Below are positions 1 through 6,215 of a DNA stretch of 8,957 nt, piece after piece. This stretch comes from an uncultured Erysipelotrichaceae bacterium (lineage in GTDB: Bacteria > Bacillota_I > Bacilli_A > RF39 > UBA660). Below the pieces are notes generated by a model. The model did not search any database and was not told where the DNA came from. It was given only the letters and a program-made list of their open reading frames with translations. The DNA is taken from the NCBI GenBank assembly GCA_902797105.1, contig CADBRL010000094.1, positions 1-8,957 of the forward strand, in the 5' to 3' direction. How positions within the stretch are numbered: the first letter of the stretch is position 1; every line of letters starts with the position of its first letter. Position numbers and translations under genes: made by a program.

Positions 1-1226
1 ATGAGAGAAATAGATATATATTTAATGCAATTAAAAGTCTGCATGAAAGTAAGACACCGATTGATGTAACAACTCTTAGAAATGAACTAGATAAAGATAA
101 AAAGTTTAATGCTGTTGGGCTTGATTACATTACTGAAGTAATTGATAGTGTAGTAACAAGCGCTAATTTAGATTTTTATATTAAGATTATTAAAGATTAT
201 GCTGTTAGAAGAAATTTAATTGAAACAGCTAATGATATTATTACAACAACATATGATGAAGAAGATGTAAATAGATTACTAGATAATGCTGAAAAAAATA
301 TATTAAATGTTGTTAGAGCTAGAAGCGTTGGGGATTTTGTGCCAATTAGTGAAATACTTAGAAGAGCACAAGCAAAACTTGAAGAACTTGCTAAAAATAA
401 AAGAAGTATTACTGGTATTGAAACTGGTTTTCCGGATTTTGATAAAATAACTACTGGGTTTCAAGGCGGGGAAATGATAATTCTTGCTGCTAGACCTGGG
501 ATGGGGAAAACTGCGCTTGCTTTAAATATGGCTGCTTATGCTGCAACACATACTAAAAAGGCTGTTGCCATATTTAACTTAGAAATGTCTGCAGAAATGC
601 TTATTAATCGTATGATTTCTTCAATTGGGCAAATAGATGCTTATAAACTTCAAACTGGTAATATGCAAGAAAAAGACTGGAAGAGATATAATGAAGCCTT
701 ATCGCAACTGGCTGATACAAATATATATATTGAGGATAATGCTGGTGTTACTGCTCAAGAAATTAGAGCTAAATGTAGAAGACTTGCTAATAGTGAAGAT
801 GGTTTAGGACTAGTAGTAATCGACTACTTACAACTTGTAAGTAGTGGTTCTAGAAGAGTTGAGTCACGTCAAGTAGAAGTATCAGAAATATCTCGTTCTC
901 TTAAAACTATGGCCTTAGAGCTTGGTGTTCCTGTTATTGCATTATCACAATTATCAAGAAGTGCTGAAAAAAGAGAAAGTAATCAACCAATGCTGGCAGA
1001 CTTACGTGAATCTGGGTCACTAGAACAAGATGCCGATATGGTACTTTTCATAAATCGTAAAGATTATTATGATAAAGCTAAAGATTTTAATCAAAAAATC
1101 GTGCCTGCAGAATTAATTATTGCCAAGCACAGAAAAGGAGGACTTGGAACAGTTAACCTATTATTTGAACTTAATATGAGTAGTTTTAAGAGTCAATTAA
1201 AGGCAGCTGGAGATGAAAATGAATAA
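1..1226 (+). CDS. dnaB: Replicative DNA helicase DnaB, 5' end outside window
   Basis: DnaB is the hexameric helicase that unwinds DNA at the replication fork and recruits primase. The reading frame is open from the left edge (first whole codon at base 3) and gives 407 residues. Against a usual length near 450, about 45-50 N-terminal residues are missing. The part before base 339 reads as the helical N-terminal domain (FNAIKSLHE, TPIDVTTLRNEL, GLDYITEVID). The RecA-like domain follows: Walker A GMGKT at 498-512, Walker B VVIDYLQL at 813-836, the SQLSR motif at 945-959, then DLRESGSLEQDADMV and KHRKGG near the C-terminus. The in-frame GTG at 339 is not a start, because family similarity continues well upstream. 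The stop overlaps the next gene. In Bacilli dnaB commonly lies near walJ and rlmH, as here. No inactivating change is visible. Confidence 0.96.
   Translation, partial: ERNRYIFNAIKSLHESKTPIDVTTLRNELDKDKKFNAVGLDYITEVIDSVVTSANLDFYIKIIKDYAVRRNLIETANDIITTTYDEEDVNRLLDNAEKNILNVVRARSVGDFVPISEILRRAQAKLEELAKNKRSITGIETGFPDFDKITTGFQGGEMIILAARPGMGKTALALNMAAYAATHTKKAVAIFNLEMSAEMLINRMISSIGQIDAYKLQTGNMQEKDWKRYNEALSQLADTNIYIEDNAGVTAQEIRAKCRRLANSEDGLGLVVIDYLQLVSSGSRRVESRQVEVSEISRSLKTMALELGVPVIALSQLSRSAEKRESNQPMLADLRESGSLEQDADMVLFINRKDYYDKAKDFNQKIVPAELIIAKHRKGGLGTVNLLFELNMSSFKSQLKAAGDENE
1209..1212 (+). promoter_or_regulatory. Shine-Dalgarno GGAG deciding the M23 gene start
   Basis: GGAG lies directly against the ATG at 1213 but 6 nt before the in-frame ATG at 1219, so it favours 1219. 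A weaker AAAGG at 1199-1203 is spaced 9 nt from 1213, so that start remains possible. The site is inside the dnaB coding end. Confidence 0.55.
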
Positions 1227-2706
1227 TAAAAGTAAAATTATAACTGCTATTTTATCAATATTAATTGTTGTTTTATATATTTTAAGTGAGAAATATGATT
1301 ATGGTTTTGATGAAGCTTTAAAAGGTTATCAAATATATTTAGATGGTAAAGAAATTGGTCTTATTCAAGATGAAAATGAATTATATAGTTTGATAAATAA
1401 AGAACAACAAAATATAAAAGATAAGTATAATGTTGATTATGTTTATCCTCCGGATGGTATTGATATAGTAGAAGTAAAAACGTTTGATGAAAGCTATATG
1501 GGGGTAGAGGATATTTACAAAAAAATAGAAAATGCAGATGATTTTACAATTAAAGGCTATGTTATAACTATTAAGCCTCAAGATAAGGAAAAAATTGTTA
1601 TAAATGTACTCGATAGAAATGTTTTTGAAGAAGCTTTAAAAAAATATGTTTTATCATTTGTAACTGAAGAGGAGTTAGATGATTATAATAAGGGTCATCG
1701 TAGTATTACAGATATTGGTTCTATTATAGAGAATATGTCATTTGATGAAGCTATTACTATTAAAGAAAGTTATATTAGTGTTAAAGAAAAGATATATACT
1801 GATGTTGAAAGTTTAAGTCAATATTTGTTATTTGGGCCAGATGCTAAAATGGATACTTATACTGTTAAAACTGGTGATAGTATTGCAAGTATTAGTGAAG
1901 ATAATAAAATGAACTCACAAGAATTTTTAATTGCAAATCCCAAGTATAAAAGTGAGGATTCTTTACTTGCTGTGGGTAGTAGTGTTAATATCACTATCAT
2001 TGACCCGATTATAACACTCACTTATGATGTTTATGAAATTAATGAAAATATTACTCCATATACAACTGCAAATCCTGTTGTGGATAATACAAAGGAGTCT
2101 AGTTATAAAGAACTTACAAGAGCAGGTGTTAATGGTATAACTTTAATTCATAGTTCATACCAAGTTATTAATGGTGAACGTTCGACTGGTGTTGAAATTA
2201 AAGATAGAAAAGTTATAAGAGAAATGGTTGAAGAACAATATACAATTGGTAAAAGATATGGTGGATATTATTATCCAACTAGGGGTTGGGGTTATCCTAC
2301 AGAATATCCTTATGTTATTACAAGTCCTTTCCAATGGAGATGGGGAAAACATCATGATGGTATTGATATTTCTGGTACTGGTTATAGATCAAGAATATTC
2401 GCTGTTGCTGATGGTACTGTTGTTGAAGTTGGTTATAGAAGTACGGATGGTAACTTTGTAATTATTGAACATGAAAGTAATATTTATACACAATATGCTC
2501 ATATGTATGGAGCCACTGTAAAAGAAGGTCAAATGGTAAGAAAAGGCGATCAGATTGGAGAAATGGGAAATACGGGTTATGTTCTTCCTGCCCCAAGTAA
2601 ATATAATCCAACTGCTGGTACACACCTTCATTTTGGGGTATCAATAGGTTGGCCATTCCATGGTTCTTATTCATTCCAAAATCCAACGAGGTATATTAGG
2701 TTCTAA
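1219..2706 (+). CDS. Membrane-anchored LysM-G5-M23 murein endopeptidase
   Basis: This is a 495-residue zinc metallopeptidase predicted to act outside the membrane on peptidoglycan peptides. Residues about 6-22 (IITAILSILIVVLYILS) form one hydrophobic segment with no clear cleavage site, so it is probably a membrane anchor. Residues 36-205 hold two divergent segments starting like GYQIYLDGKEIG and YVITIKPQDKEKIVI, of the type found before M23 domains in Firmicutes; I assign them no function. A LysM domain spans about 213-261 (YTVKTGDSIASIS). A G5-like domain spans about 262-346. The M23 domain fills the C-terminus: HxxxD is H379/D383, the Y.H motif is H428, and HLHFG carries H469 and H471. H379, D383 and H471 would be the zinc ligands, so the enzyme looks active. 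The gene overlaps dnaB, and its TAA shares one base with the walJ ATG. An alternative start at 1213 adds two residues. Confidence 0.92.
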   Translation: MNNKSKIITAILSILIVVLYILSEKYDYGFDEALKGYQIYLDGKEIGLIQDENELYSLINKEQQNIKDKYNVDYVYPPDGIDIVEVKTFDESYMGVEDIYKKIENADDFTIKGYVITIKPQDKEKIVINVLDRNVFEEALKKYVLSFVTEEELDDYNKGHRSITDIGSIIENMSFDEAITIKESYISVKEKIYTDVESLSQYLLFGPDAKMDTYTVKTGDSIASISEDNKMNSQEFLIANPKYKSEDSLLAVGSSVNITIIDPIITLTYDVYEINENITPYTTANPVVDNTKESSYKELTRAGVNGITLIHSSYQVINGERSTGVEIKDRKVIREMVEEQYTIGKRYGGYYYPTRGWGYPTEYPYVITSPFQWRWGKHHDGIDISGTGYRSRIFAVADGTVVEVGYRSTDGNFVIIEHESNIYTQYAHMYGATVKEGQMVRKGDQIGEMGNTGYVLPAPSKYNPTAGTHLHFGVSIGWPFHGSYSFQNPTRYIRF

Positions 2707-3470
2707 TGAAAGTTGTAGTATTATCAAGTGGTTCTAAAGGTAATGTAACTTATTTAGAAACAAAAAATAAAAAGTTTTTGTTAGATGCAGGAAGAAATTA
2801 TAAATATATTTATGAAAATTTAAAAGATATTGGAGTGGATATTAAATCAATCGATTATGTGGTTATTACTCATAATCATTCAGACCATATTGCAGGTCTT
2901 AAAACTCTATTAAATAAAACTGGAGCGGTACTTATTGTTAGTGAAAAACTATTTTATTCAATTGAGGATGTAAAGGAATATAAACATATTATTGTGCTGG
3001 AAGATGAAATAGACTTAGATGGAGTACATATTACTTCATTTAAGTCTAGTCATGATGCACCAGATTCTAGAAATTATGTTTTTGAAGAAGAGGGAAAGAA
3101 AATATGTTATGTAACAGATACAGGTTATGTAAATACTAAGAATTTTAAATTTTTAAAAAACTTAGATGTTTATCTTTTTGAAAGTAATCATGATATAGAA
3201 CTTCTTACACATGGTCCTTATCCAGATTGGCTTAAAAGAAGGGTGCTTTCTGATGAAGGCCACCTTTCTAATAAAGCATCATCATTTTATTTAACTAAAT
3301 TAATTGGAGATAAAACTAAGAAGATAGTATTAATTCACTTGAGTGAAACTAATAATACAGAAAGTGTAGCAATGGATACTATAAATAATACTTTTAAAGA
3401 ATATGGTATTGATTTTAAAAATATTGAATGTGCTAGACAAAATGAAAGGACGGAAGTAATTGAAATATGA
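2706..3470 (+). CDS. walJ: WalJ/YycJ-type metallo-beta-lactamase-fold nuclease
   Basis: This is a 254-residue cytoplasmic MBL-fold protein with no signal peptide. The family includes B. subtilis WalJ (YycJ), a 5'-3' exonuclease linked to coordination of replication with division and wall growth. Visible metal ligands are the THNHSDH motif (H56, H58, D60, H61), H116 in SSHDAP, D138 in YVTDTG, and H211 in LIHLSETNN. ESNHD and GHLSN are also typical of YycJ-like proteins. Start: ATG at 2706 overlaps the previous stop by one base (TAATG), with AGG 5 nt upstream, so translation is probably coupled to the peptidase gene. The next gene, rlmH, overlaps by 4 nt. In many Firmicutes walJ follows walRKHI; no such genes lie between dnaB and walJ here. 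The length is near normal (B. subtilis about 264). Confidence 0.9.
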   Translation: MKVVVLSSGSKGNVTYLETKNKKFLLDAGRNYKYIYENLKDIGVDIKSIDYVVITHNHSDHIAGLKTLLNKTGAVLIVSEKLFYSIEDVKEYKHIIVLEDEIDLDGVHITSFKSSHDAPDSRNYVFEEEGKKICYVTDTGYVNTKNFKFLKNLDVYLFESNHDIELLTHGPYPDWLKRRVLSDEGHLSNKASSFYLTKLIGDKTKKIVLIHLSETNNTESVAMDTINNTFKEYGIDFKNIECARQNERTEVIEI

Positions 3471-3904
3471 TTAAAATACTTTGTGTTGGGAAAATAAAAG
3501 AAGATTATTTAGAGAAGTTAATAGATGATTATAAGAAAAGAATAGGTAAATATATTAAAATAGAAATAGTTGAACTAAAAGATTTTGTTGATTATGATAA
3601 AGAAATTAATAATTTAGCAAAAAATATTAAGAAAAGTGATTATAATATTGGACTTGATTTAAGTGGGAAAATGCTTACAAGTGTAGAATTTGCTGAAAAG
3701 ATAGATGAAATTTTACCAAGAAATAGTAATATTACATTTATTATCGGGGGTTCTTTAGGTCTAAATGATGAGGTTAGAAGTCTTTGCGATGAACTAATTA
3801 GTTTTTCAAAAATGACTTTTCCACATGGTTTGTTTAGAGGTATTTTACTTGAACAAATTTATAGGGCTTGTAAGATTAATAATCATGAGATGTATCATAA
3901 GTGA
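3467..3904 (+). CDS. rlmH: 23S rRNA pseudouridine-1915 N3-methyltransferase RlmH
   Basis: RlmH is a SPOUT-family methyltransferase that uses S-adenosylmethionine to methylate pseudouridine 1915 in helix 69 of 23S rRNA, acting on the assembled 70S ribosome. The protein has 145 residues. The family signatures are clear: FIIGGSLGL at 91-99 (SAM-binding loop), SKMTFPH at 114-120, and the trefoil-knot segment ILLEQIYRACKI at 126-137. The C-terminus ends in the conserved YHK. It is about 10-14 residues shorter than common homologues (155-159). The loss falls in the variable linker after the N-terminal strands (around residues 35-55), away from the active site. It starts at an ATGA overlap of 4 nt with walJ, which suggests coupled translation, and the MYG1 gene follows after 6 nt. 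Confidence 0.95.
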   Translation: MIKILCVGKIKEDYLEKLIDDYKKRIGKYIKIEIVELKDFVDYDKEINNLAKNIKKSDYNIGLDLSGKMLTSVEFAEKIDEILPRNSNITFIIGGSLGLNDEVRSLCDELISFSKMTFPHGLFRGILLEQIYRACKINNHEMYHK

Positions 3905-3910
3905 GGTATT

Positions 3911-4711
3911 ATGGGAATAGAAAGAGTTAAAAATATGAAAGTAGCTTTGACACATGCAGGAAAATTTCATGCAGATGATGTTTTTGGAGCTGCTTTTTTA
4001 AAGATTATAAATCCAGATATAGAAATTATAAGGAGTAATATTGTTTTAGATAATTTTGATGGTTTAGTTTTTGATATAGGAATGGGTAGATTTGATCATC
4101 ATATGGCTGATAATGAAGTTCGTAAAAATGATATTCCTTATGCTGCATTTGGTAAGTTATGGAGAGAATTTGCCCCATCTTTATATGGAAAGTATGTTTA
4201 TGAAAGTATTGATAGAAAACTAATTCAGGATTTAGATTTAGCAGATAATACAGGAAGTTATAATGCTTTAGCAATTGCTATTGATGCTTTTAATCCTGAA
4301 GATGTTAAAAATAACGATAGTGAATTTTTTGAAGCAATGGAGCTTGCTAAAAAAATACTTATAAATATGGTAGATCAACAAAAGAGACATGAAAAGGATT
4401 TAATGAAAGTTAAAAAGTATTATGAAGAAGCAGAAGATAAAAGAATAATTGTTTTGGATGAACCACTTTTTTATAAAGATTATTTGCCATTTACAGAAGC
4501 TATTTATGTTGTGTATCCATCCAATAGAGGAGGATTTGCTGCGCAAGGAGTAACCATAAGTCCAGATACAAATGAACTTAAGAAGGATTTTCCTGAGGAG
4601 TGGGTTAAGAATCTTCCACCTTATTTGAGATTTTGTCATACAAGTAGGTTTTTAATAGCTGCGGATAGTTTCGAAGAAATTATGCATGCTACTCGGGAGG
4701 CTTTGAAATGA
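3911..4711 (+). CDS. MYG1-family (UPF0160) DHH-type metal-dependent nuclease
   Basis: This is a 266-residue soluble protein of the MYG1 family, a branch of the DHH phosphoesterase fold. Human MYG1 has been described as a 3'-5' RNA exonuclease in nucleus and mitochondria; the bacterial members are largely uncharacterised. Motifs: THAGKFHADDVFG at 14-26 (H15, H20, D22, D23), DIGMGRFDHHMADNE at 55-69 including the DHH triad at 62-64, and DLDLADNTG at 107-115. The C-terminal part has FPEEW at 227-231 and FCHTSRFLIAA at 241-251, as in full-length homologues, so it is not truncated. The start at 3911 has GAGG at 3903-3906, but spaced only 4 nt. The in-frame ATG at 3935 begins MKVALTHAGK, where many homologues start, but it has a weaker ribosome site. 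The stop overlaps ung by 4 nt, which suggests a nucleic-acid maintenance role. Confidence 0.88.
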   Translation: MGIERVKNMKVALTHAGKFHADDVFGAAFLKIINPDIEIIRSNIVLDNFDGLVFDIGMGRFDHHMADNEVRKNDIPYAAFGKLWREFAPSLYGKYVYESIDRKLIQDLDLADNTGSYNALAIAIDAFNPEDVKNNDSEFFEAMELAKKILINMVDQQKRHEKDLMKVKKYYEEAEDKRIIVLDEPLFYKDYLPFTEAIYVVYPSNRGGFAAQGVTISPDTNELKKDFPEEWVKNLPPYLRFCHTSRFLIAADSFEEIMHATREALK

Positions 4712-5367
4712 TTGGAAATGATTGGGATGAAAAGTTAAAAGTTATCTGGGATAGTACGGGATTTAAAAATTTTTATAAGAAAATTATGCATGAATATGAT
4801 GTTAAAGAAATTTATCCTCCGAAGGATTACATATTTAATGCTCTAAAGCTTACTAGCTATGAAAATACTAAAGTTGTTATTGTGGGTCAAGATCCATATC
4901 ATGGTAAGGGAGAAGCTCATGGTCTTTCATTTTCTGTTCAAAAGGGTGTAAGAATACCTCCATCACTTCAAAATATTTATAAAGAATTAAATGATGATTT
5001 AGGTATCCCTCCGAAGGATAATGGAGATTTAACTGAATGGGCTAAACAAGGGGTTCTTTTGCTTAATGCTGTATTAACTGTTGAAAAAGACAAGGCTGCT
5101 AGTCATAGAAATCTGGGATGGGAACCAATGACTGATTATATAATTAAACTTCTTAATTTAAAGGATGAACCAGTTGTATTTATTTTATGGGGAAACTTTG
5201 CTAAGGAAAAGGCAAAACTTATTACTAATCCTCATCACTATATTATAATGAGTCCTCATCCATCACCTTTTTCAGCTTATTCAGGTTTCTTTGGAAGTAA
5301 ACCATTTTCCAAAACTAATGAATTTTTATCTAAAAATGGGCTTGTACCAATTGATTGGTCAAAATAA
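4708..5367 (+). CDS. ung: Uracil-DNA glycosylase, family 1
   Basis: Ung removes uracil from DNA after cytosine deamination or dUTP misincorporation, starting base-excision repair. The 219 residues match the usual 220-230. The water-activating motif GQDPYH is at 60-65 with catalytic D62. The uracil-stacking F75 is in LSFSV. LLLNAVLTVE at 117-126 carries the uracil-recognising N120. The DNA-intercalation motif HPSPFSA is at 184-190 with H184; many homologues have Leu where F188 stands here. The ATG overlaps the preceding TGA as ATGA, with a strong GGGAGG at 4695-4700, 7 nt upstream. It is the last gene of the + strand operon: a hairpin terminator starts 3 nt before the stop codon. All catalytic residues are present. 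Confidence 0.97.
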   Translation: MIGNDWDEKLKVIWDSTGFKNFYKKIMHEYDVKEIYPPKDYIFNALKLTSYENTKVVIVGQDPYHGKGEAHGLSFSVQKGVRIPPSLQNIYKELNDDLGIPPKDNGDLTEWAKQGVLLLNAVLTVEKDKAASHRNLGWEPMTDYIIKLLNLKDEPVVFILWGNFAKEKAKLITNPHHYIIMSPHPSPFSAYSGFFGSKPFSKTNEFLSKNGLVPIDWSK

Positions 5368-5396
5368 GACTTGGGAAAACCAAGTCTTATTTCTTA
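5362..5396 (+). terminator. Hairpin terminator of the dnaB-ung operon
   Basis: A perfect 13-bp stem, AAATAAGACTTGG (5362-5374) with CCAAGTCTTATTT (5380-5392), encloses the loop GAAAA. It includes the ung TAA stop. The U-run is short on both strands (CTTATTTCTTAG on +, CTTATTTTGACC on -), so it may stop transcription from both sides between these convergent genes. Confidence 0.85.
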
Positions 5397-5420
5397 GCTT
5401 ATTTTAAGTATTAAATAAGC
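5397..5420 (-). terminator. Second inverted repeat after the collagen-like gene
   Basis: GCTTATTT (5397-5404) and AAATAAGC (5413-5420) form an 8-bp stem with an 8-nt loop. It is the first hairpin met by - strand transcription leaving the collagen-like gene, but no U-run follows directly. It may act together with the 13-bp hairpin next to it, or it may be chance in AT-rich DNA. Confidence 0.4.
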
Positions 5421-5485
5421 ATTGGTAATTACATTGGGTAACAATTGTTATCATAGTTATATTGAAGTTTGTTTTGTATATTATT

Positions 5486-6070
5486 CTATCCAGTTGGGCC
5501 GGTTGGACCAGTTGGACCAGTTGGACCTGTTTCACCTTGTAATCCTTGAGGTCCTGTTGGGCCTTGAGGAATTGTTAAGTTTAAAACATAATTAGGTGCT
5601 GTTCCAGTTATAGAAGCTGTAGCTTCTGTACCAGGTGCTCCTGTGGTAATGGTTCCAATTGCTAATGTTGGAGTTTCTCCGCTTGGCCCAGTTTCACCTT
5701 GTAATCCTTGAGGGCCAGTTGGACCAGTTGGACCTGTTTCACCTTGTAATCCTTGAGGGCCAGTTGGACCAGTTGGACCAGTTTCACCTTGTAAACCTTG
5801 AGGACCAGTAGGACCAGTAGGACCAGTTGGACCCGTAGCACCAGCTGGAATGCTAAAATCTAATACAGCATTTGATGATGTACCGGTATTAACAACACTT
5901 GCATTTGTACCTGGTGCAGTTGTAGTTGTTACTCCGACTGTTATGGTTGCACCAGCAGGTCCCGTTGGCCCTGTAGGTCCAGTAGCACCAAAACATGTGT
6001 AAGTTACATTAGAATTTTCTTTATTAAAACAATCAATTAGTTGTCTTGCCCGTTTTATATTATTGTTCAT
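5486..6070 (-). CDS. Collagen-like Gly-X-Y repeat protein with two beta modules
   Basis: This is a 194-residue structural protein predicted to form collagen-type triple helices. It has no catalytic motif. Residues 1-27 are a non-repeat head (start MNNNIKRARQLIDCF, Cys14, Cys26) without a signal peptide. Gly-X-Y runs follow at 28-42 (5 triplets), 77-133 (19 triplets) and 170-194 (8 triplets plus Gly), rich in GPT, GPQ, GLQ and GET. Between them are two related 36-residue modules at 41-76 and 134-169, each with the pattern VG.TTT.APGT...NTGT...L.F.IP. Proteins of this build are known from exosporium or surface layers of Firmicutes (BclA-like); location here is inferred only. The start has AAAGGAG at 6077-6083, 6 nt upstream. 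GC is far higher than the surroundings, as Gly and Pro codons require. The gene ends at a TAG, but the frame continues for 18 sense codons beyond it. Confidence 0.9.
   Translation of the reverse strand: MNNNIKRARQLIDCFNKENSNVTYTCFGATGPTGPTGPAGATITVGVTTTTAPGTNASVVNTGTSSNAVLDFSIPAGATGPTGPTGPTGPQGLQGETGPTGPTGPQGLQGETGPTGPTGPQGLQGETGPSGETPTLAIGTITTGAPGTEATASITGTAPNYVLNLTIPQGPTGPQGLQGETGPTGPTGPTGPTG
5508..5551. repeat. Exact 44-nt direct repeat, copy 1 (copy 2 at 5715-5758)
   Basis: Bases 5508-5551 are identical to 5715-5758, offset by 207 nt (69 codons). The pair flanks the second beta module of the collagen-like protein. Copy 2 spans units 1 and 2 of the 45-nt tandem array. Confidence 0.93.
5690..5827 (-). 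repeat. Three tandem 45-nt repeats in the collagen-like gene
   Basis: Three consecutive 45-nt units (5691-5735, 5736-5780, 5781-5825) encode the 15-residue block GPTGPTGPQGLQGET at residues 83-127. Units 1 and 2 differ at one base, and unit 3 differs from unit 2 at four. All differences are synonymous. The unit count is likely to vary by slipped-strand mispairing, always in frame because 45 is a multiple of three. Confidence 0.93.
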
Positions 6071-6076
6071 TTTGAA

Positions 6077-6180
6077 CTCCTTTCAATAATAATCTATGAA
6101 GTGAAAATGAATGTGTTTATGATACTTGTCCATTTTTTTTGTAAATTTATTTGTTTTTACATTGTATGTTTATTCTAAAT
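6077..6180 (-). promoter_or_regulatory. Leader and putative promoter of the collagen-like gene
   Basis: The gene must have its own promoter here, because a terminator ends the upstream lemA transcript at 6181-6215. The best sigma-A-like pair I see is TTTACA (plus-strand 6140-6145) with CATAAA (6116-6121) at 18-nt spacing, or TATCAT (6119-6124) at 15 nt. Neither is strong. CATACAAT (6161-6168) and CATAGATTA (6090-6098) resemble the -10 elements of mother-cell sporulation sigma factors. The clear element is the ribosome site AAAGGAG at 6077-6083. Confidence 0.3.
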
Positions 6181-6215
6181 AAAAAACTGTTATAGTTTAA
6201 AGTCATCTATAACAG
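6177..6215 (-). terminator. Rho-independent terminator overlapping the lemA 3' end
   Basis: Read on the - strand, CTGTTATAG (6215-6207) pairs perfectly with CTATAACAG (6195-6187) across an 11-nt loop. TTTTTTATTT follows (6186-6177). The stem and loop lie inside the last codons and stop of the LemA gene, so termination signal and coding sequence are shared. Confidence 0.85.

Noticed and set aside
339..341. GTG start codon for a shorter DnaB-like gene
   Set aside because: The frame is open from the left edge, and residues before base 339 match the DnaB N-terminal domain. The gene is cut by the window; it does not start here.
2155..2686. Several antisense open frames inside the M23 gene and others like them in the operon
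   Set aside because: They lie opposite well-conserved coding domains, lack ribosome sites and show no family motifs. They are shadows of the AT-rich sense genes.
3468..4711. Mycoplasma-type genetic code with TGA as Trp
   Set aside because: TGA ends walJ, rlmH and the MYG1 gene exactly where family C-termini are expected, and Trp positions use TGG.
5690..5827. Regular direct repeats as a CRISPR array
   Set aside because: The repeats are contiguous without unique spacers, are in coding phase and encode Gly-X-Y triplets. No cas gene is present.
5486..6070. High GC of the collagen-like gene as a sign of horizontal transfer
   Set aside because: Gly (GGN) and Pro (CCN) codons force high GC. Third positions still favour A and T, so composition alone does not support transfer.
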